NCBI GenBank assembly: GCA_024734555.1
Contig: JANPWX010000056.1
Span: 8,964 to 72,963 of the forward strand
Source of the DNA: Trochalopteron elliotii
Taxonomy: Eukaryota > Chordata > Aves > Passeriformes > Leiothrichidae
Direction: 5' to 3'
Length of the DNA stretch: 64,000 nucleotides
Positions 13,501 to 26,600 of the stretch are shown here, in pieces. A model generated the notes under the pieces. That model was not told the DNA's origin. It saw only the letters and a list, made by a program, of their open reading frames with translations, and made no database searches. Made by a program: the position numbers and the translations under genes. Numbering within the stretch: position 1 is the first letter of the stretch; each line of letters starts with the position of its first letter.

Positions 13501-16500
13501 ATTTAATTAAAATTCTCTGCTGATTCCAGTGAGATTGTATCAAGTCAAAACTGGTTACCATTTAAAAGCACCAAAGCTCAGAGGAGGCAAAAGGAGTATT
13601 TCAAAGTATCACAAGTATTTTCAAAGTTATTCTAAAAAAACAAAGTCTCGATTAGGCAATTGTATTCATCCATTAGCAATCCCCAGCTCACCAAGTAATT
13701 CCAGTTTATCAGCTGCAACATACAGAAATGCAAGCCTGAAGTAAGCACAATCCACTCCTGATTCCATTCACACTTTCCAAAGAGAGGTGTCCTCATCCTC
13801 TTAATGTACAGGTTTGGCAGGAGCACGATGCAGCTTTGGGGGAGTAGAAATTACAGATGAGCGCGAAGGTTTGTATTTTAAAAAGAGCTTGTGCTTATGG
13901 TTTTATACCCATCGAGCCTGCTTTTTAACTAAGCCTGCCAGCAGCACTACTGGAGCCAAGGGCCAGTTAGCAAGTCTATTGTAAAGGATGCTTTTGAGAG
14001 TCTGCATGTAAGAATTCACCCTGAGATGAAATTCGGTATCAAAGGCCCTGGCATAAAACTCGCTTAAAATGACACTAGTGCAGAAGAAAATAATTTCAGA
14101 TCTAATTCAATATTTCAATGGAGAACTGCAGAAAGCGTTCAAATCTGCTGCAAATCTGGCTTTTATAATACTGTCTCCAGGAAGGTGTCTAGTAGAAAAG
14201 TTTCAGTGCCAAGCAAGAACAGAATTATCCTCCATTTAGAAGGAAGTAAATAGATCATTTCTCTCTGACCTCCAAAGAGGAAGGACTATTCTCTCCACAC
14301 GGCGGTGAAATGTAATAAAAAGAACGATACCCTTGGGATCCATTCTACCAACAAAAAGCTACTGAGCACACTAACAGCATAGATAATCAAGGTAGTTGCA
14401 TGAAAAATGAGAAATTTAAAGGATTGCTGGGAATGGGACTCTGGCCAGTAAGAAGAAGAGGCTTACGGACTAGCTAGGGGCAGTGAGTATAATTTAATAT
14501 ATTTCTGGCAGAAAACAAATAAGAAAGTACTCATCTGCAATTACAGAAGATGTCATCTCTTTTGAACTGGAGTTTGCAGAATCTATTTGTAAATACTGCT
14601 GTGTTTTCTCCTCGCCTCCACCCCTATACCAGCACAAAGCCTTTGCTCTTACCCTAGCATTAATAACACATACAGTAAAAAGTTCAGGAAAGATTAACAC
14701 ACTTTCAAATAGGGTAATATTTCACGTTTCCACTACACTGCACATTATTTGCAATTTCATTCAGGAAGATATGGATAAAATAAGCATTTGGAATTTTGAG
14801 ATCAATAAGGCTTTTTCACAGTGCTGTGCAAGAACATCATGGTTTTGCTCCAGGAAAACCCTGGTGGGTGTAGTTTCCAGGCTCTCCCTGACCTTGGAAG
14901 GATGGTCCTTGTTGGGCTGTTGTGTGGTGCAGTTCATTTGTCCACCTTGGTGCTATGGAGGGAGCCCAGGCCTGACACCTCACACACATGTGGATAGTTG
15001 AAATGTGGATTCTGAAGGACAGCATCTGTCTTTGTGTCTATTAGGCCTGACTTTTCTCCGGGGATCGTTAGAAAGACAACTGATCTGTGTGAAACATGGA
15101 GAATGCTCCACCTGAGCCCCTTCTCTCTGTCACACCGTGAGGATTTGGGCACTGCCTGGTCACCTGGTCACCAGACCCAGCACTGGGTGCTCTTCTGCAC
15201 ACCAGAACGTGCTCTACAGGACGGCACCCTGTGTTTGGTGTTCAGAGCAGGGAATTGGTCCTGCCTCAAGACCTTCTCTGAGTGTTTTGCTAGGAAAACA
15301 GAACTTCTGTCTTAAGTGATCCCAGCTGCTGATTTCAGCGGGGTCTCCCCTATTTATATTTATATATTTATATAACTGGGAAAGATTCTACTGATTTCTC
15401 TTAAAAGAGCTTACCAGTGCTGCATGAGCTCAGTAAGCCAGTGTTTTCATATCTTGTTTGTTAACACGAGACTATGTTCCTTAGTCCATGCTAATTCATC
15501 CTGTGGTTAGGTGTTCACTGTGTGAGCTAATGCTTTAGCAAGTCATTATTCAGCATCAAAGTTTTCTCACAGTTAGAACCAAAAGATAAAGCATGTCAAC
15601 TCCAATGTAAAGCACTGATATATTAAATTAATATCTCGGATTAACAGTGCCATCAGACATTGGTGTTGTATCAAAATCCTTAACAAATGTAGGCCAGTTG
15701 CCATGGAGATGGCAAAGTTTCAGAATGATTTCGTAGCAATGACAACAACTTTAGAACCTAAGTGCTTCCAAGTAGTTTATAAAGCTGCAAAAAGAGGGGC
15801 AAAAATGGCAATTGCTATTCCTGAAACAAGTTACAAGATACAAGTTCAAGATACCTGATATTCTGAGCAGGTGTTTCAGGAAGAAAACAAGTATTAGCAG
15901 TTTCTGTACAAATACCTATGGTAAATTGTTTTTACAGAGCCCCAGCTTTTGCAGTGAGCAGTATAGTCCATATTGCGTTGAATTTTGGGTGTTCAATATC
16001 TATAATGACTGGGGGTTTTGCAATTTCCTTTGTTCTACATATGCACTTTTCTTCATTGAGGATGAAAAGAACTGTCAACAAACTGCTTACCTGACAGTAT
16101 GAGTAAAAAAATTACTTAGTAGCTTATGAGGCTTAAGACATCACATTTGATGCTGGCAGCAGGTGTAAAACCCTACCTAAGCTGTGTCCCTGTTTGACCA
16201 AGCATTAACTTGGTCCTTTTACAGGAAGAAACTAAGGTGTTCTGTAAGGCTGTTGTCTTCTGTGGATCAGACTAAAAGTGTTGATTGCAATCAGTGATAA
16301 TTTGAGGGAATTTTTGAGAGGCTAACATGGCATTTTTCTGTACTCTGACAGGCTGAAGATTATCTCATGTCCATTCATCCATATTCTGTATCTTTGCAAA
16401 GCAAATGACGTAAGTGACTTCATTGCAAATTACAGACAAATCCACTGGATTTTCTAGACCTGTAAAACAGGAACTCTGGCATGAGTGGGGAACTGATCCC

Positions 16501-16547
16501 CCTGTACCTTTCTAATTTAATCGATTGTGATTTCTTTTCTGTCACCA
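13501..16547. other. unique non-coding sequence, mildly GC-raised at 14.8-15.3 kb
   Basis: Open frames reach 96 codons (15812-16102) and 93 codons (15034-15315), but they overlap other open frames and have no recognisable motif. 14830-15330 is more GC-rich than its flanks. A T/A-rich simple stretch lies at 15351-15374 and a short perfect hairpin at 15698-15715. No gene call is supported. Confidence 0.45.
15698..15715. repeat. perfect 7-bp inverted repeat, 4-base loop
   Basis: TTGCCAT and ATGGCAA flank GGAG exactly. With the preceding G the left arm reads GTTGCC, which resembles half of an RFX X-box, but the right half lacks the usual RGYAAC form. It may be an ordinary small palindrome. Confidence 0.8.
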
Positions 16548-16700
16548 GAAAAAAAACCATCCAAACCAAACCAAACCAAAAAAAAAAAAAAACAAAAAAA
16601 AAAAAAAAAAACAAAAACAAAAAAAAAAAAAAAAAAAACCCCCCAAAAAACCAAAAAAAACACAAACCAACAAACAAATTAAAAAAACCCCACAAAAACT
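16548..16700 (+). repeat. A/C-rich low-complexity tract, (CAAA)n-like
   Basis: About 150 bases are almost entirely A and C on the plus strand: CCAAA units, then A runs of up to about 19 broken by single C, then AAACCC-type units. The long Phe-rich (minus) and Lys/Asn-rich (plus) open frames here follow from composition and are not genes. The tract could be the expanded A-rich tail of an old retroposed sequence, but I see no recognisable element on its 5' side. Confidence 0.9.
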
Positions 16701-19700
16701 AGAAAAGGAAAAAGGAGGAACATAAAACAAATTCCCTCAATCTAACTCCTACAGTTTGATTTTATATTATGAAATACAGTGATATTAAGTAGAATTTAGT
16801 AGCTAAATCTTACAGGGGGCAGTCTGACTACAACACCAAGATATGCAACGAGCAAAAGGCTGAATTGTTGATGCACATTTTAATAGACAGAGATCCACAG
16901 CAATTACTCTTTATCTATGAATGCATTATTATTCTATGTAAATATTAATAAAAAAGAGATAGTAGGTGAGCCAGTTCCTGCTTACCTCTGGCAACAGGCT
17001 GACACAATAATTAGTTCCATTAATATGAGGTTTTCAGTGACACTTGAGGAAGTGCAGAATGAAGAAACCTCATGGTCTCAGCATAACTGAGTGAAAGGAA
17101 GTTTAACCTTCAGGGGTTTTGAAAAGCACTGGCCTAACAGCACCAGAAGCTTAAATTCAGTGTCATTTTTGGGGGATGGAAAGCACCTATTAATCTCCAT
17201 CTATTCTGGAATTAAATTATAACTTTTATAGAGCCTATGTATGTTTCCACAACTTCTGTGAGAGCAAAAGTAATCCACAGCTTCATGGAAGAATCATCAG
17301 ACCTATCTTTTGTGAAAGGAGTTGATACTGAGATCTGAGATACGTTTGTTTGGGGAGAACACAATTAAAGGAAGCAAATTCAGAAAAGAAACACTAAAAC
17401 ATCTCATTTTACCAGAGAAAGCCAAATCAGAAGGGAGCATTTCCAACACAAGTTCATGCCTATTGTTAACAGAAATAACCTGTGCATTTTAGCAGTCACA
17501 TATGTGTAGTCCATGGGGATTTTTCCAGTTACATGTAGGGGTTTTGCCCCTGTGTATGTCAGATAAATCAAAGAGGCAAATGAAAATCTTGTACTCAGGA
17601 GCACTATAATATTATGTCACACCCCCTGGAGGGCTGCAGTTTTGTAATGAAATGAATAAATTACAAGGAAGCAGTTTGATATCCTGAAAGTTCTACCCAC
17701 CCTTTAGGACAAGTATGTCAGGATAAAGTCTATTTAATTACACTCAGCACAAGCTAAAAAAAAAATTTAAAAAATTAAAAATTTTTTTTTTAAAAAATGG
17801 AAGCATTATCTTTTTTTTTAGAGGCTCCATGTTTGTAATAGTGAATTGACCTAATTTACTTCTACATTACTTCATTACGTTTTACCTCCACAGAAGTGAC
17901 ACTGAAATGGATTTCAACCAGCAGAAAACTAGAGCAACAGTGTTCAACTAGGCCCACATCTTAGTTATTCGAAGTGGGCCACAGACAAAACTAGCTCAAT
18001 GTTGATTATGATATTAATGTAAACTCAAGCAATTGCTGGGGGGTTTTGCTCCTGCATGTACAGCCCTCTACAGAAGCAAAAGCATTCTGCAGTTCCCCAT
18101 AACTGGTAGTTTGAAATTTTGAAACAATTAGCACAGCAGGAGAAAGCACACAACATCCAAGTGGCTCCCACATGTTCAAATTCCTATAAAGTACACAACA
18201 CCTATAATTTCCTCTTATTTTTAACAGTAGTATTTCAAATCAAATGCCAAGAAAAGATATGGTAGACCTTGTTTTAATTTAACCCAGGGCTTGCAATGGA
18301 GTTACTTCACTGGCTTCACTGAATTTCTTGACTATTAATATCTGTGTTTAGGAAAAAATGTTTGCTTTTCCAAATGTGGGCTTTGTTCAGAGTTTTATGT
18401 CAGGAATGTGGGAATTTACGCCACAGCTCCTTTTCAAACAATGCTGCAGCTGCTGGTAACTTAACAAAGGGACAAAGACAGATACAAGATATGTGCTGTA
18501 ATATAAATTCTTCATAATGTAACTAAATACCAAAACAACACCATCCAAGTGTGCTATTCTAGACAAAAAAATTATGCCATGTCATCTTCAGCACCATTTC
18601 TGGGCAGCACCCCTGTGTAATGTCAAAGACCAGCCATTGATAGCTCTGTAGCAAACATGAAAATAAAATCAGCTCCCAACAGACTGACGTTTGTAGGAAC
18701 CTGCCATTCACACCACCCACAGGCAGCTAAGGGAAGGATCTTCCAGGCACCTTATATTTAGATTTAAGCAGTTCACACTGAAATCAGCACGAGATAACAA
18801 CTGACTTCAGCAGAAGCCAGTTAAAGCCATCAGAGTGTTCTGCTGTCTTTGTGCCTTATCCTACTAAAAAAGAGGACTTTGGTGGAAGTTAGTCTTTGCC
18901 ATGGGGAAAAAAAAAAAAAAAAGAAGAGGTATTGTAAAACCACTTACATTGCTTACAGGAACTGGGGTGTTTCCACTGAGGAAGAAAGGAACTGAAAGGA
19001 TCAAGAAAAAATTTTGGGTACTGCATCTCTATGGTTTCAGCTTGCCCAGCTTGATTGTAGAGCCACCTTCTGGTTTCAAATAACAATTTCATACTTGCTG
19101 ACAGTAAGAATGTGTGTGTGTGTGTACTTCAGTTATGCATTTGGAAGTGTTTCAATTCACTGCTTTTAGCCACGTTAGAAAAATGACACAGAAAAGAAAC
19201 ACTGAAGATTCTGCTTTGTTCTGAATCCACATAACCCAGTGACACATTTGGATATCAAACAAACTCTACCTTGGGGCTCTCAGGACCATTTATGATTGTA
19301 TAAGAAACTGAGACTGCAGACATGAACCCTGAAAAGTGGTGAAACCACAGTGATAAGAGTCAATAGAAACAGGATGGGAACAGTTCTGGATAGATCCTGG
19401 GAACCTTCTCTTTCCACAGTGCACTTCCTTGCTGGTTTGACTTCTAATAATGTTACTTTCTGAAACACAGAAACACAGCTCATTAATTCCATTTTCGTGA
19501 TGTCTGTCCGTTCTCTGGCTTGGCCTGATTGCTGTAAGTTTTAGCTAATACAGCATGACAGTTTTGAACTGATTACAGTGTTAGAGGTGTCTGCCAAATG
19601 ATTACAGTCCAGAAAGAAAACGAATCCTGCAGCATCTCAGGCAGAGCATGGGTGTTATCATGTCATGCTAGTTTGTGATAAGTTTTTCTTACAGTTGTGT

Positions 19701-20657
19701 GATTAGAGATGGCTGATCTGATCCCAGTGTCGGCCTCGCCTCGTGTTTCAGACAGACAGGGATTACAAAGGCACAGAGTGAGCAGGCTCTCAGTGGCATC
19801 ATGATGAGACATGGGAGGGAAATACTAGCTAAAAAAAATGTTGTAGCAAAAACGTCTTTGTTTTCCACTTTGAAATGAAGAGGCATGAGCAAGAGGTTGA
19901 TCACCAGCCCAGAACATCAGAGATCCTGTGGCTATGGCTCAGAGGAAGGAACAAGCCCCTCACACTGACAGCTTAATCTGCACCTTCCACATTCCAGATA
20001 ACTGCACTAATCACAGACCACCTCATTTATCTTGGAGCTATTCCAGGCTCTATAAGCAATTTCATTCCCATTAGAGCAATGGTGTGAACCTTCATCTGCC
20101 ACCCACATGTCACACAAGATTCCTTACCACAGAACCCTCAAATTCTTTCCCTTTTATTCAGAATGCAACATTATTTATAGAAACTTGAATAAGTCCAACA
20201 GAAGCAAGTGCAAGGACAAGATGAACTCCTCAGCCTCTAGACAGCAGATTAGAGCTTTTCTATGCATGTATGCCAAGCAATATACAAAGCACTTGGCATC
20301 GAAGCCTCTTCCTCCCAAATAGAAATTGAAATTACAATAGTGGTTAAAGGCATTCATTATTAAAACTAGCATTTTGCAAAGTTCTTTTTTTTGTTGGTAA
20401 GCTGGCAAAAAAAAAAAAAAATTACTCCTGAAATGTGGGCCTCACTGTAGATGAGGTCAGTGATGTGACACAAGATAGGACAAATGTACACAGGAAGGCA
20501 GCTCCCACATTCTCAACTCAGAATCCCTCAGGTTTCAGTGGCTGATCCTCAGGCAGTTCATAACATAAAGTCAAATGCTGCTTCCTTAGCAACTCTGCAG
20601 CCATCAGGGAATTAAAGTTATTAAAATCTGAATTTTATGAAAGATATAAATCTTAAA
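16701..20657. other. AT-rich unique non-coding sequence
   Basis: No gene is visible. Low-complexity A/T sequence occupies 17756-17798, an A run of 16 lies at 18907-18922, a (TG)7 microsatellite at 19111-19125 and an A run of 15 at 20407-20421. A minus-strand donor-like site (CAGAG then GTAAGC) occurs near 16984-16994 behind a frame of about 33 codons, which is not convincing alone. Confidence 0.5.
19111..19125. repeat. (TG)n microsatellite
   Basis: Seven and a half perfect TG units. It is short, with no associated element. Confidence 0.9.
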
Positions 20658-20688
20658 TTCAATAGTACCTAAGCCAGGTACTATTGAA
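20658..20688. repeat. perfect 13-bp inverted repeat, 5-base loop
   Basis: TTCAATAGTACCT and AGGTACTATTGAA are exact reverse complements separated by AAGCC. The next pair out mismatches (A/A), the one after pairs again, and then pairing stops. Transcribed from either strand it would form a short stem-loop, much shorter than a microRNA precursor. The right flank resembles, loosely, phrases seen in old amniote repeats, so it could be part of one. Confidence 0.9.
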
Positions 20689-23600
20689 ATCAATGGTGGA
20701 ACTTGCTCTGATTTAGCAAGGCTAAATTCTAACAGCCTTAAAATGTACATTGGTTATATTTTCAGTGTTCCTGTTCTTTACCTTATATACACACAGACAC
20801 ATGAGTTTGGAAGGAGGCAAATGTTTTTTAAAAAAACCCTTTGAAATATTTTTGGTATCTGATAAAGAACCGATCACTTTTCATAATTATTTTTAAATTT
20901 CTATACTGTTTTGATGTTTAGCTGCTGCTGTGAGGCAGCTTTACAAACCTTCTGCTTTTATGTTCACAGAAGCACAGTTGAACTATTTAGTTCACATTAC
21001 ATTGATTGCTGCTGAATAGAGGACTTTTGAAGTATCACTTTAAATCTGTTTGATATTTAAAAAAACAAAGTCCTGTGTGTGCTATCTTCATAGTAGAGAC
21101 TTTGAAATTATTTCCTGAGAATAATTAAAACAAGTTAAATTATTTATAACTGTAAAACCAAAACAAAACACATTCTGTTAGGTCTTTTAGATGAGTATCT
21201 AACAGGAATGTTTTGTTCTCTGAACATGTCCTTCACACTGTTTGCTCTTAGAGAGCAAAACGAATACTATGTATAAATAAAAATAAGATTTAGTTTAATG
21301 CTCCTGAATTCTTTACCTGTATTTCTGCTCGGGAGGGAAGTCTACAAGCTGTACCAAAAGTTAGAACAAAGCATTTCTTGAAGACACACAGGTGTGTGAG
21401 CATGCAGGGTTTATACACCTAAAGTCATAGCCCTGCTTTTGGTTAGAGAACAGGTATTTCCCAAATGGTAGCACAAAAGTCATCAAGAGCTCAATTAAAA
21501 CGAGTGGGGAAATGCTGGAGTACAATATGGAAGTGTTTTATTCATTTTCTCTGAAACCCACTGGATAATACATTACTGAAAAAAACACTTCAGTAACTTC
21601 AATAACTGGATAATACACTACTGAAAATAAAGCAACATTTTAGATGCTTAGTCCATGCTCCTCTGTAACTGTTTAGAAAGTAATCAGTAGAAGTTTAGTT
21701 TCTTATCTTTTTTTTAGTTACTTTTCCCAAAACTTCAAGTGGAAAATAATACAAAGAGGAGGAAAAAACAAGAAAAAAAGAAAAAAAAAATGGAAAAAGA
21801 GATTCTCAAATAATAATGTCAGACATGCAAAAAAAAAGATTCTACACTTAGAAGTGTAAATGGTAAAGAAAGAAAATAAGATCAAAAGCACCTTTATAGT
21901 TACAAATTGATGGTTTTGTTTAGCTCTTGTATATAAAAGCAGTATTTCCACACATTTCTAATCAGCAAATAGTGTCTTTATTTACAAGCAGAATATTTCC
22001 TGAAAATTAAAGTGATCAATATTCATAATATTAATTTTATTTTATGCTACATTGATTATTAATTTCAGGGGTTTTTTCTCCTCAGAGGTTTTTCCTCTCT
22101 CATTTTTACTTGGAGAACCAGGGAAGTGGAATCAGATTGGATGAATCTATGAGAATCTATGAGATAGATGAGTGAATTAGACAGAATAATTTGTCAAAAC
22201 ACAGAAATATCACTTCTTCCGGGGAATGATATACAAATTATTGTAAGTTATAGTGGCCTAAGAGAATATACTTCATGACTTTTCCTCTGATGTGATTTGT
22301 TCTGTGATGTGATTTGCAAAGAAAATAAATTATCAGTCTCTTGAAAGAAAAACAACTCTGATTGGGGCCATGTTTTTGATTGCTAGGTGCCTTATTCATT
22401 TAAGCAATTGTCCTCTAAAATGTTTTTACAGGAAGGAAAACTTGAAGAAATGGAGTTGCAGGAGAAAGGCCTGATAGAAGGAGGGGTGCATTGTAGCATC
22501 CCTTGTCCATGGGAATAGGGAGCCATGGAGGACCTGCACTTGGAGCTCATTGATACAGACTTGTAACCATAAACTGCTGCCAGCAGTGTGCAAAGGTTAT
22601 TTTTAAACTGTGCTCTGAGACCAGAAACAGGATATTTCCTCCATGGATGTGGCCACAAACTGGCCATTCTCAGTCTTTGGCACCGATTTCTAAATATCAT
22701 ACATGTCTTAGATTTTCTTCTGCCCTTTCAGAGGAAGACATTTGACAAATAATAGCAAACACTTTTTTCCCCTAACTTGACACCTCAGAGTTCCTATCTA
22801 GAATTATAAATTTTCAGTAACAGGTATAGTCAAAACTCATGACCAATTACAGTGAAGATGTGTAGAAATCAAAGATGTAATAGAAACACAAAAAGAGAAC
22901 CAAAGGATTTACCAGTTTGCACAGAGATTTAAATTACTTGTTCTGAAATACACTAATATGAAACTTCTGTAAAGTTGATTTCCTCTTATTTTCAGCCTGC
23001 TCAAACTTTTTTTTTTTTTCCCTAAGGGCTTAAAAAATGCTGTAACACTGAAAGCAAAGGGTTAAAACACCTGGCCTAACCAAAGGGTTTCCCAGAAAGA
23101 TGGAAATTAAATACCTTGGATAACTTTCTTGTGCAGGAAATCAATGTTAATTCAAGACAAAATAAAATGCCCTTAAAGTTATCCTCGCTTGGGAAAACCT
23201 TCCTAAAAAAAAATGGTTTTAAGTTTGCATATATATTTCAATATTATATCTAATTTGACTTTAAGCTCACATTTCAACTGAAGCATATGTTTAAATGCCT
23301 TGTGTCAATAAAGATAGACTTAAATATATGCTTAAGTGTTTTCCTGAAATAGGATTTATGCCACAAATTATGCCTTAGATTATTACATTGAAACAAGTTT
23401 CTAATTATAATGTATTACCAGTTCTGTTGTCTATTTTCCTGCTCCATTTAATCAGTCTGGAAAGAAAGCTATTGTGGTAATTTCATCTTTTGTTGTAGAT
23501 GGATGGGAATTAGAACAGAGACCATAAACAGCTGTACTGTGGGGAAATCAGGATTTGGATCCAGGAGCATTTCCTCTTGGTCTTTCAGATTTTTTTCACT

Positions 23601-26600
23601 TCTTATATTATCTGGTTCAAGCAATTACATAATCAACAAATCATATTGGTCAGTTTAGGATGCCATCATCCTCATTCCCTTGTTTTTGGAACAACACTGC
23701 AACCCTTATATAATGGTGTTTTCCTCTTTTCCTGCTCCCTTAAAGACATTTCTGCCCATAGATCTTCTCCATAATAACATTAGAGCCTTCCTTGTACTTT
23801 GGCTTTAACCAGCCAAGTCATTTACACTGAACTGTTAATGCAAAGAAACAAAAGGAAATGACACTGCACGGATGACAGTCTTGAAATTAGGGACTGGGAG
23901 TAAACAAAGCCTTCAAATGAAAACCTTAGCCATTTCTCCTCAATGCACAATGCATTAAGGGCACTGGGTAAATACCATCAATCTAATTAGGAAGCATTAA
24001 GTGATCTTCCTCATTAATCAGCTCTTTAGTGATTTTCTATAAAATTAGTATTGAATTTTGTATAAAAGCAGTCTTTTTCTTCAAATTTTTCACACCTGCC
24101 TTCACAGTGAGCAAGATGAATCATCTGCTCACATGCCTGTACATCCAAACATATGCACATACCTAGTTTTTCACAGCTGAGTAACTCTAAACAGAGAGGT
24201 AAAAGGAGATGGATGCTGAGGCTGGCCCATGTCACAGAAACCATGGCATGACAACAGAGCACATGTCCCTTGCCAGACACAGCCATTGGATTCAAAACCT
24301 GGAATGGTTCCCAAAGGAAAAGAAATCAGGTTGGAACAAGTCCTTCCCGCAGCTGACTGAGTCAGAGGAGTGGAGGGGGTGAGGTGTGATTATCTGAGGG
24401 ATTCATCTGTGTCTGGATTCGATCTCACATGGCTCCCCATGCTGCACCTCAGACAGCATTAGGCAGAGGTGAGGCACAAACAAATATGCTCTTACGATTT
24501 TAGAAAAAAGCAAATTCTCTATTCATTTCTGAGTGAAGTTTTTCACTAGTTCTCCTCTGCTGTTGGCAAGTTTTTAAAGCTTACTTCATTATCTATGTTC
24601 ATGGAATCTTTTTTCCAAATTGTACAAGTTAAGCCAGATCCTTTAGGCAAACGAATCCTGTCATAGATTATTGCAGTTCATGTGCTTGTACACATGGCTG
24701 AATACCCCAGTAAATCAGATATCAGGGTCTGTACATGCCCTTTTTTATCTCTCCCTCAGAGTTTCCATATACTGTCTGTAAAAAGCTACTTTATTACCAG
24801 ATCTAGAAATCACTGGATAAAGCTAATCAAAGATTCTGACTAAACAGCAAAATGCATTTTCACCAACTTCTTGTATCAGATGATTGCTATTTACCCCTGA
24901 ATGTTAAAAAAATTCTTGTCAGAAAAATATTCAAAAATTTTATTTAATTTTCCTAATTTGACTCATTGATTTATGTATTTTCTTTCAGGTATCCATCAAT
25001 GGCATTTTAATAGGAAAACAATAAACCAGGATTGAACACTGCAGTTTAATAAACATGATATATGACATTATGTGATTTAACCATAAGTTATTTTTTCTCA
25101 ATACTGCATAGGAATAATCAATATTCATCTTTTTCTTATCTACATAGGCCTGTGTAGCTCTGCACCAAACTCCAGTCAAATTACACTCAGGCAAATCCCT
25201 GTATTTGGACTGGCAGAGAAATTCTGTCATTTCAGCATTGGTTTCCATCTAGATTGCAATGAGAGTTTAAAGGAGAGAATAAAAATTCAGAGAAAGTATT
25301 TTATAGAGATGTCAATACAATTTTTTAACACTGAGAAGTTCTAGTATGGAACAGCCATTTGCTAGAGGAGTTTAGAAAAATGGCCTTCCTAGTTTGGGAA
25401 GGAAGAAAGGAACTAACACCAACTCCCATATACTTGATAATATGTTTGTTGCAGATTAGATTTTGCATCATCTACAAAATAGTTTAATTTCCTGAACACA
25501 ATTATCTTTCTCAGTGGAATGAATTGGGACAGTAACATCATGGAAGGGGCCTCCACAGCTCAACAGTCCCAACTCAATGCATTTTACAAAGGAAAAGGTT
25601 CACTCTGCTTGTTCTTGTGCAGCTGGAAGGAGCAGTCAGCACAACTGCAGGTGTGTAAAATCCACAAATGCTGAATGAAAAGAATCAACTGGGGCAATCA
25701 GATGGTCAAACACTGATTGGCCTCTGAGATGACAGCAAAGCCCTCAGAACAAAACCAAATGGCTTGTTGGTGTTTGGAACAGGCAGGGACTGTGCAGCAC
25801 ATCCCAGTGAGCAGAATGTGTGCCTGAGAGTTGCGGGCTCCTGGATGTTTCAGTGACCAGCATACCAGTGTTCAGTAACAGCAACACAGTGGGAAGCACC
25901 AGCCCCAGGGCAGCAGAACGGAGCTGGCCTTGAATGCACAGGTGTGAACTCAGAGGCACAACCCCTGTGTGTGTCTGGGGAGAGGCTGCTGGGACCAGCA
26001 GAGAACAGCAGGATGTTGGGCACCTGGGTGAAGGCCTCAGACACGTATCCCCATCTCAGGAAGTGCTTTGAGACTTGCCACCACAGCCATTCAGTTATCC
26101 TGAACCAAGTCCTAGGGCATGAAGAGTCCCAAGAGCAGTGGCAATGAATGTTTCCTCCTCTCTCTCTTCCCATGGCACACATAGGCTCTCTCATTAACCT
26201 TTGCATATTTTCATTTTCAAGTTGAAATGCTGGAAAAATAGATTTGTGTATACTCATACAGAAAATGCAGCATTAACTTACCACTGGGATCCAAAAATAC
26301 AAGTCTGGAACTGAAGGGCAGTGGTTTCTCTGTCCCTGGGATTTTAGGCTAATGAGAGAAGCTTCAGTGCACTTTACTGTAAGCTGATACCTGACCCAGG
26401 AGATTTGAATTAATGACTCATGGCGGGTCAGATTTGGGGCACTGAACTCTGTATAATCTGTTGGATAGCAAAATGAACACAAATATGTGGAAACACCATC
26501 AATAACTTGCAAAAATATATATTTTTGCCTTTAATAAAAGAAGTATGTATGATAAGTTTAATTTGCTTTTCACTTGAGCCAAAATCATTTGTGCCAACAG

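Noticed and set aside
16420..16730. Phe-rich minus-strand and Lys/Asn-rich plus-strand open frames
   Set aside because: They are translations of the A/C-rich low-complexity tract.
26273..26512. 79-codon minus-strand frame running into a GTAAGT donor near 26274-26279
   Set aside because: I could not find a good minus-strand acceptor in a compatible frame, and the peptide matches nothing known to me.
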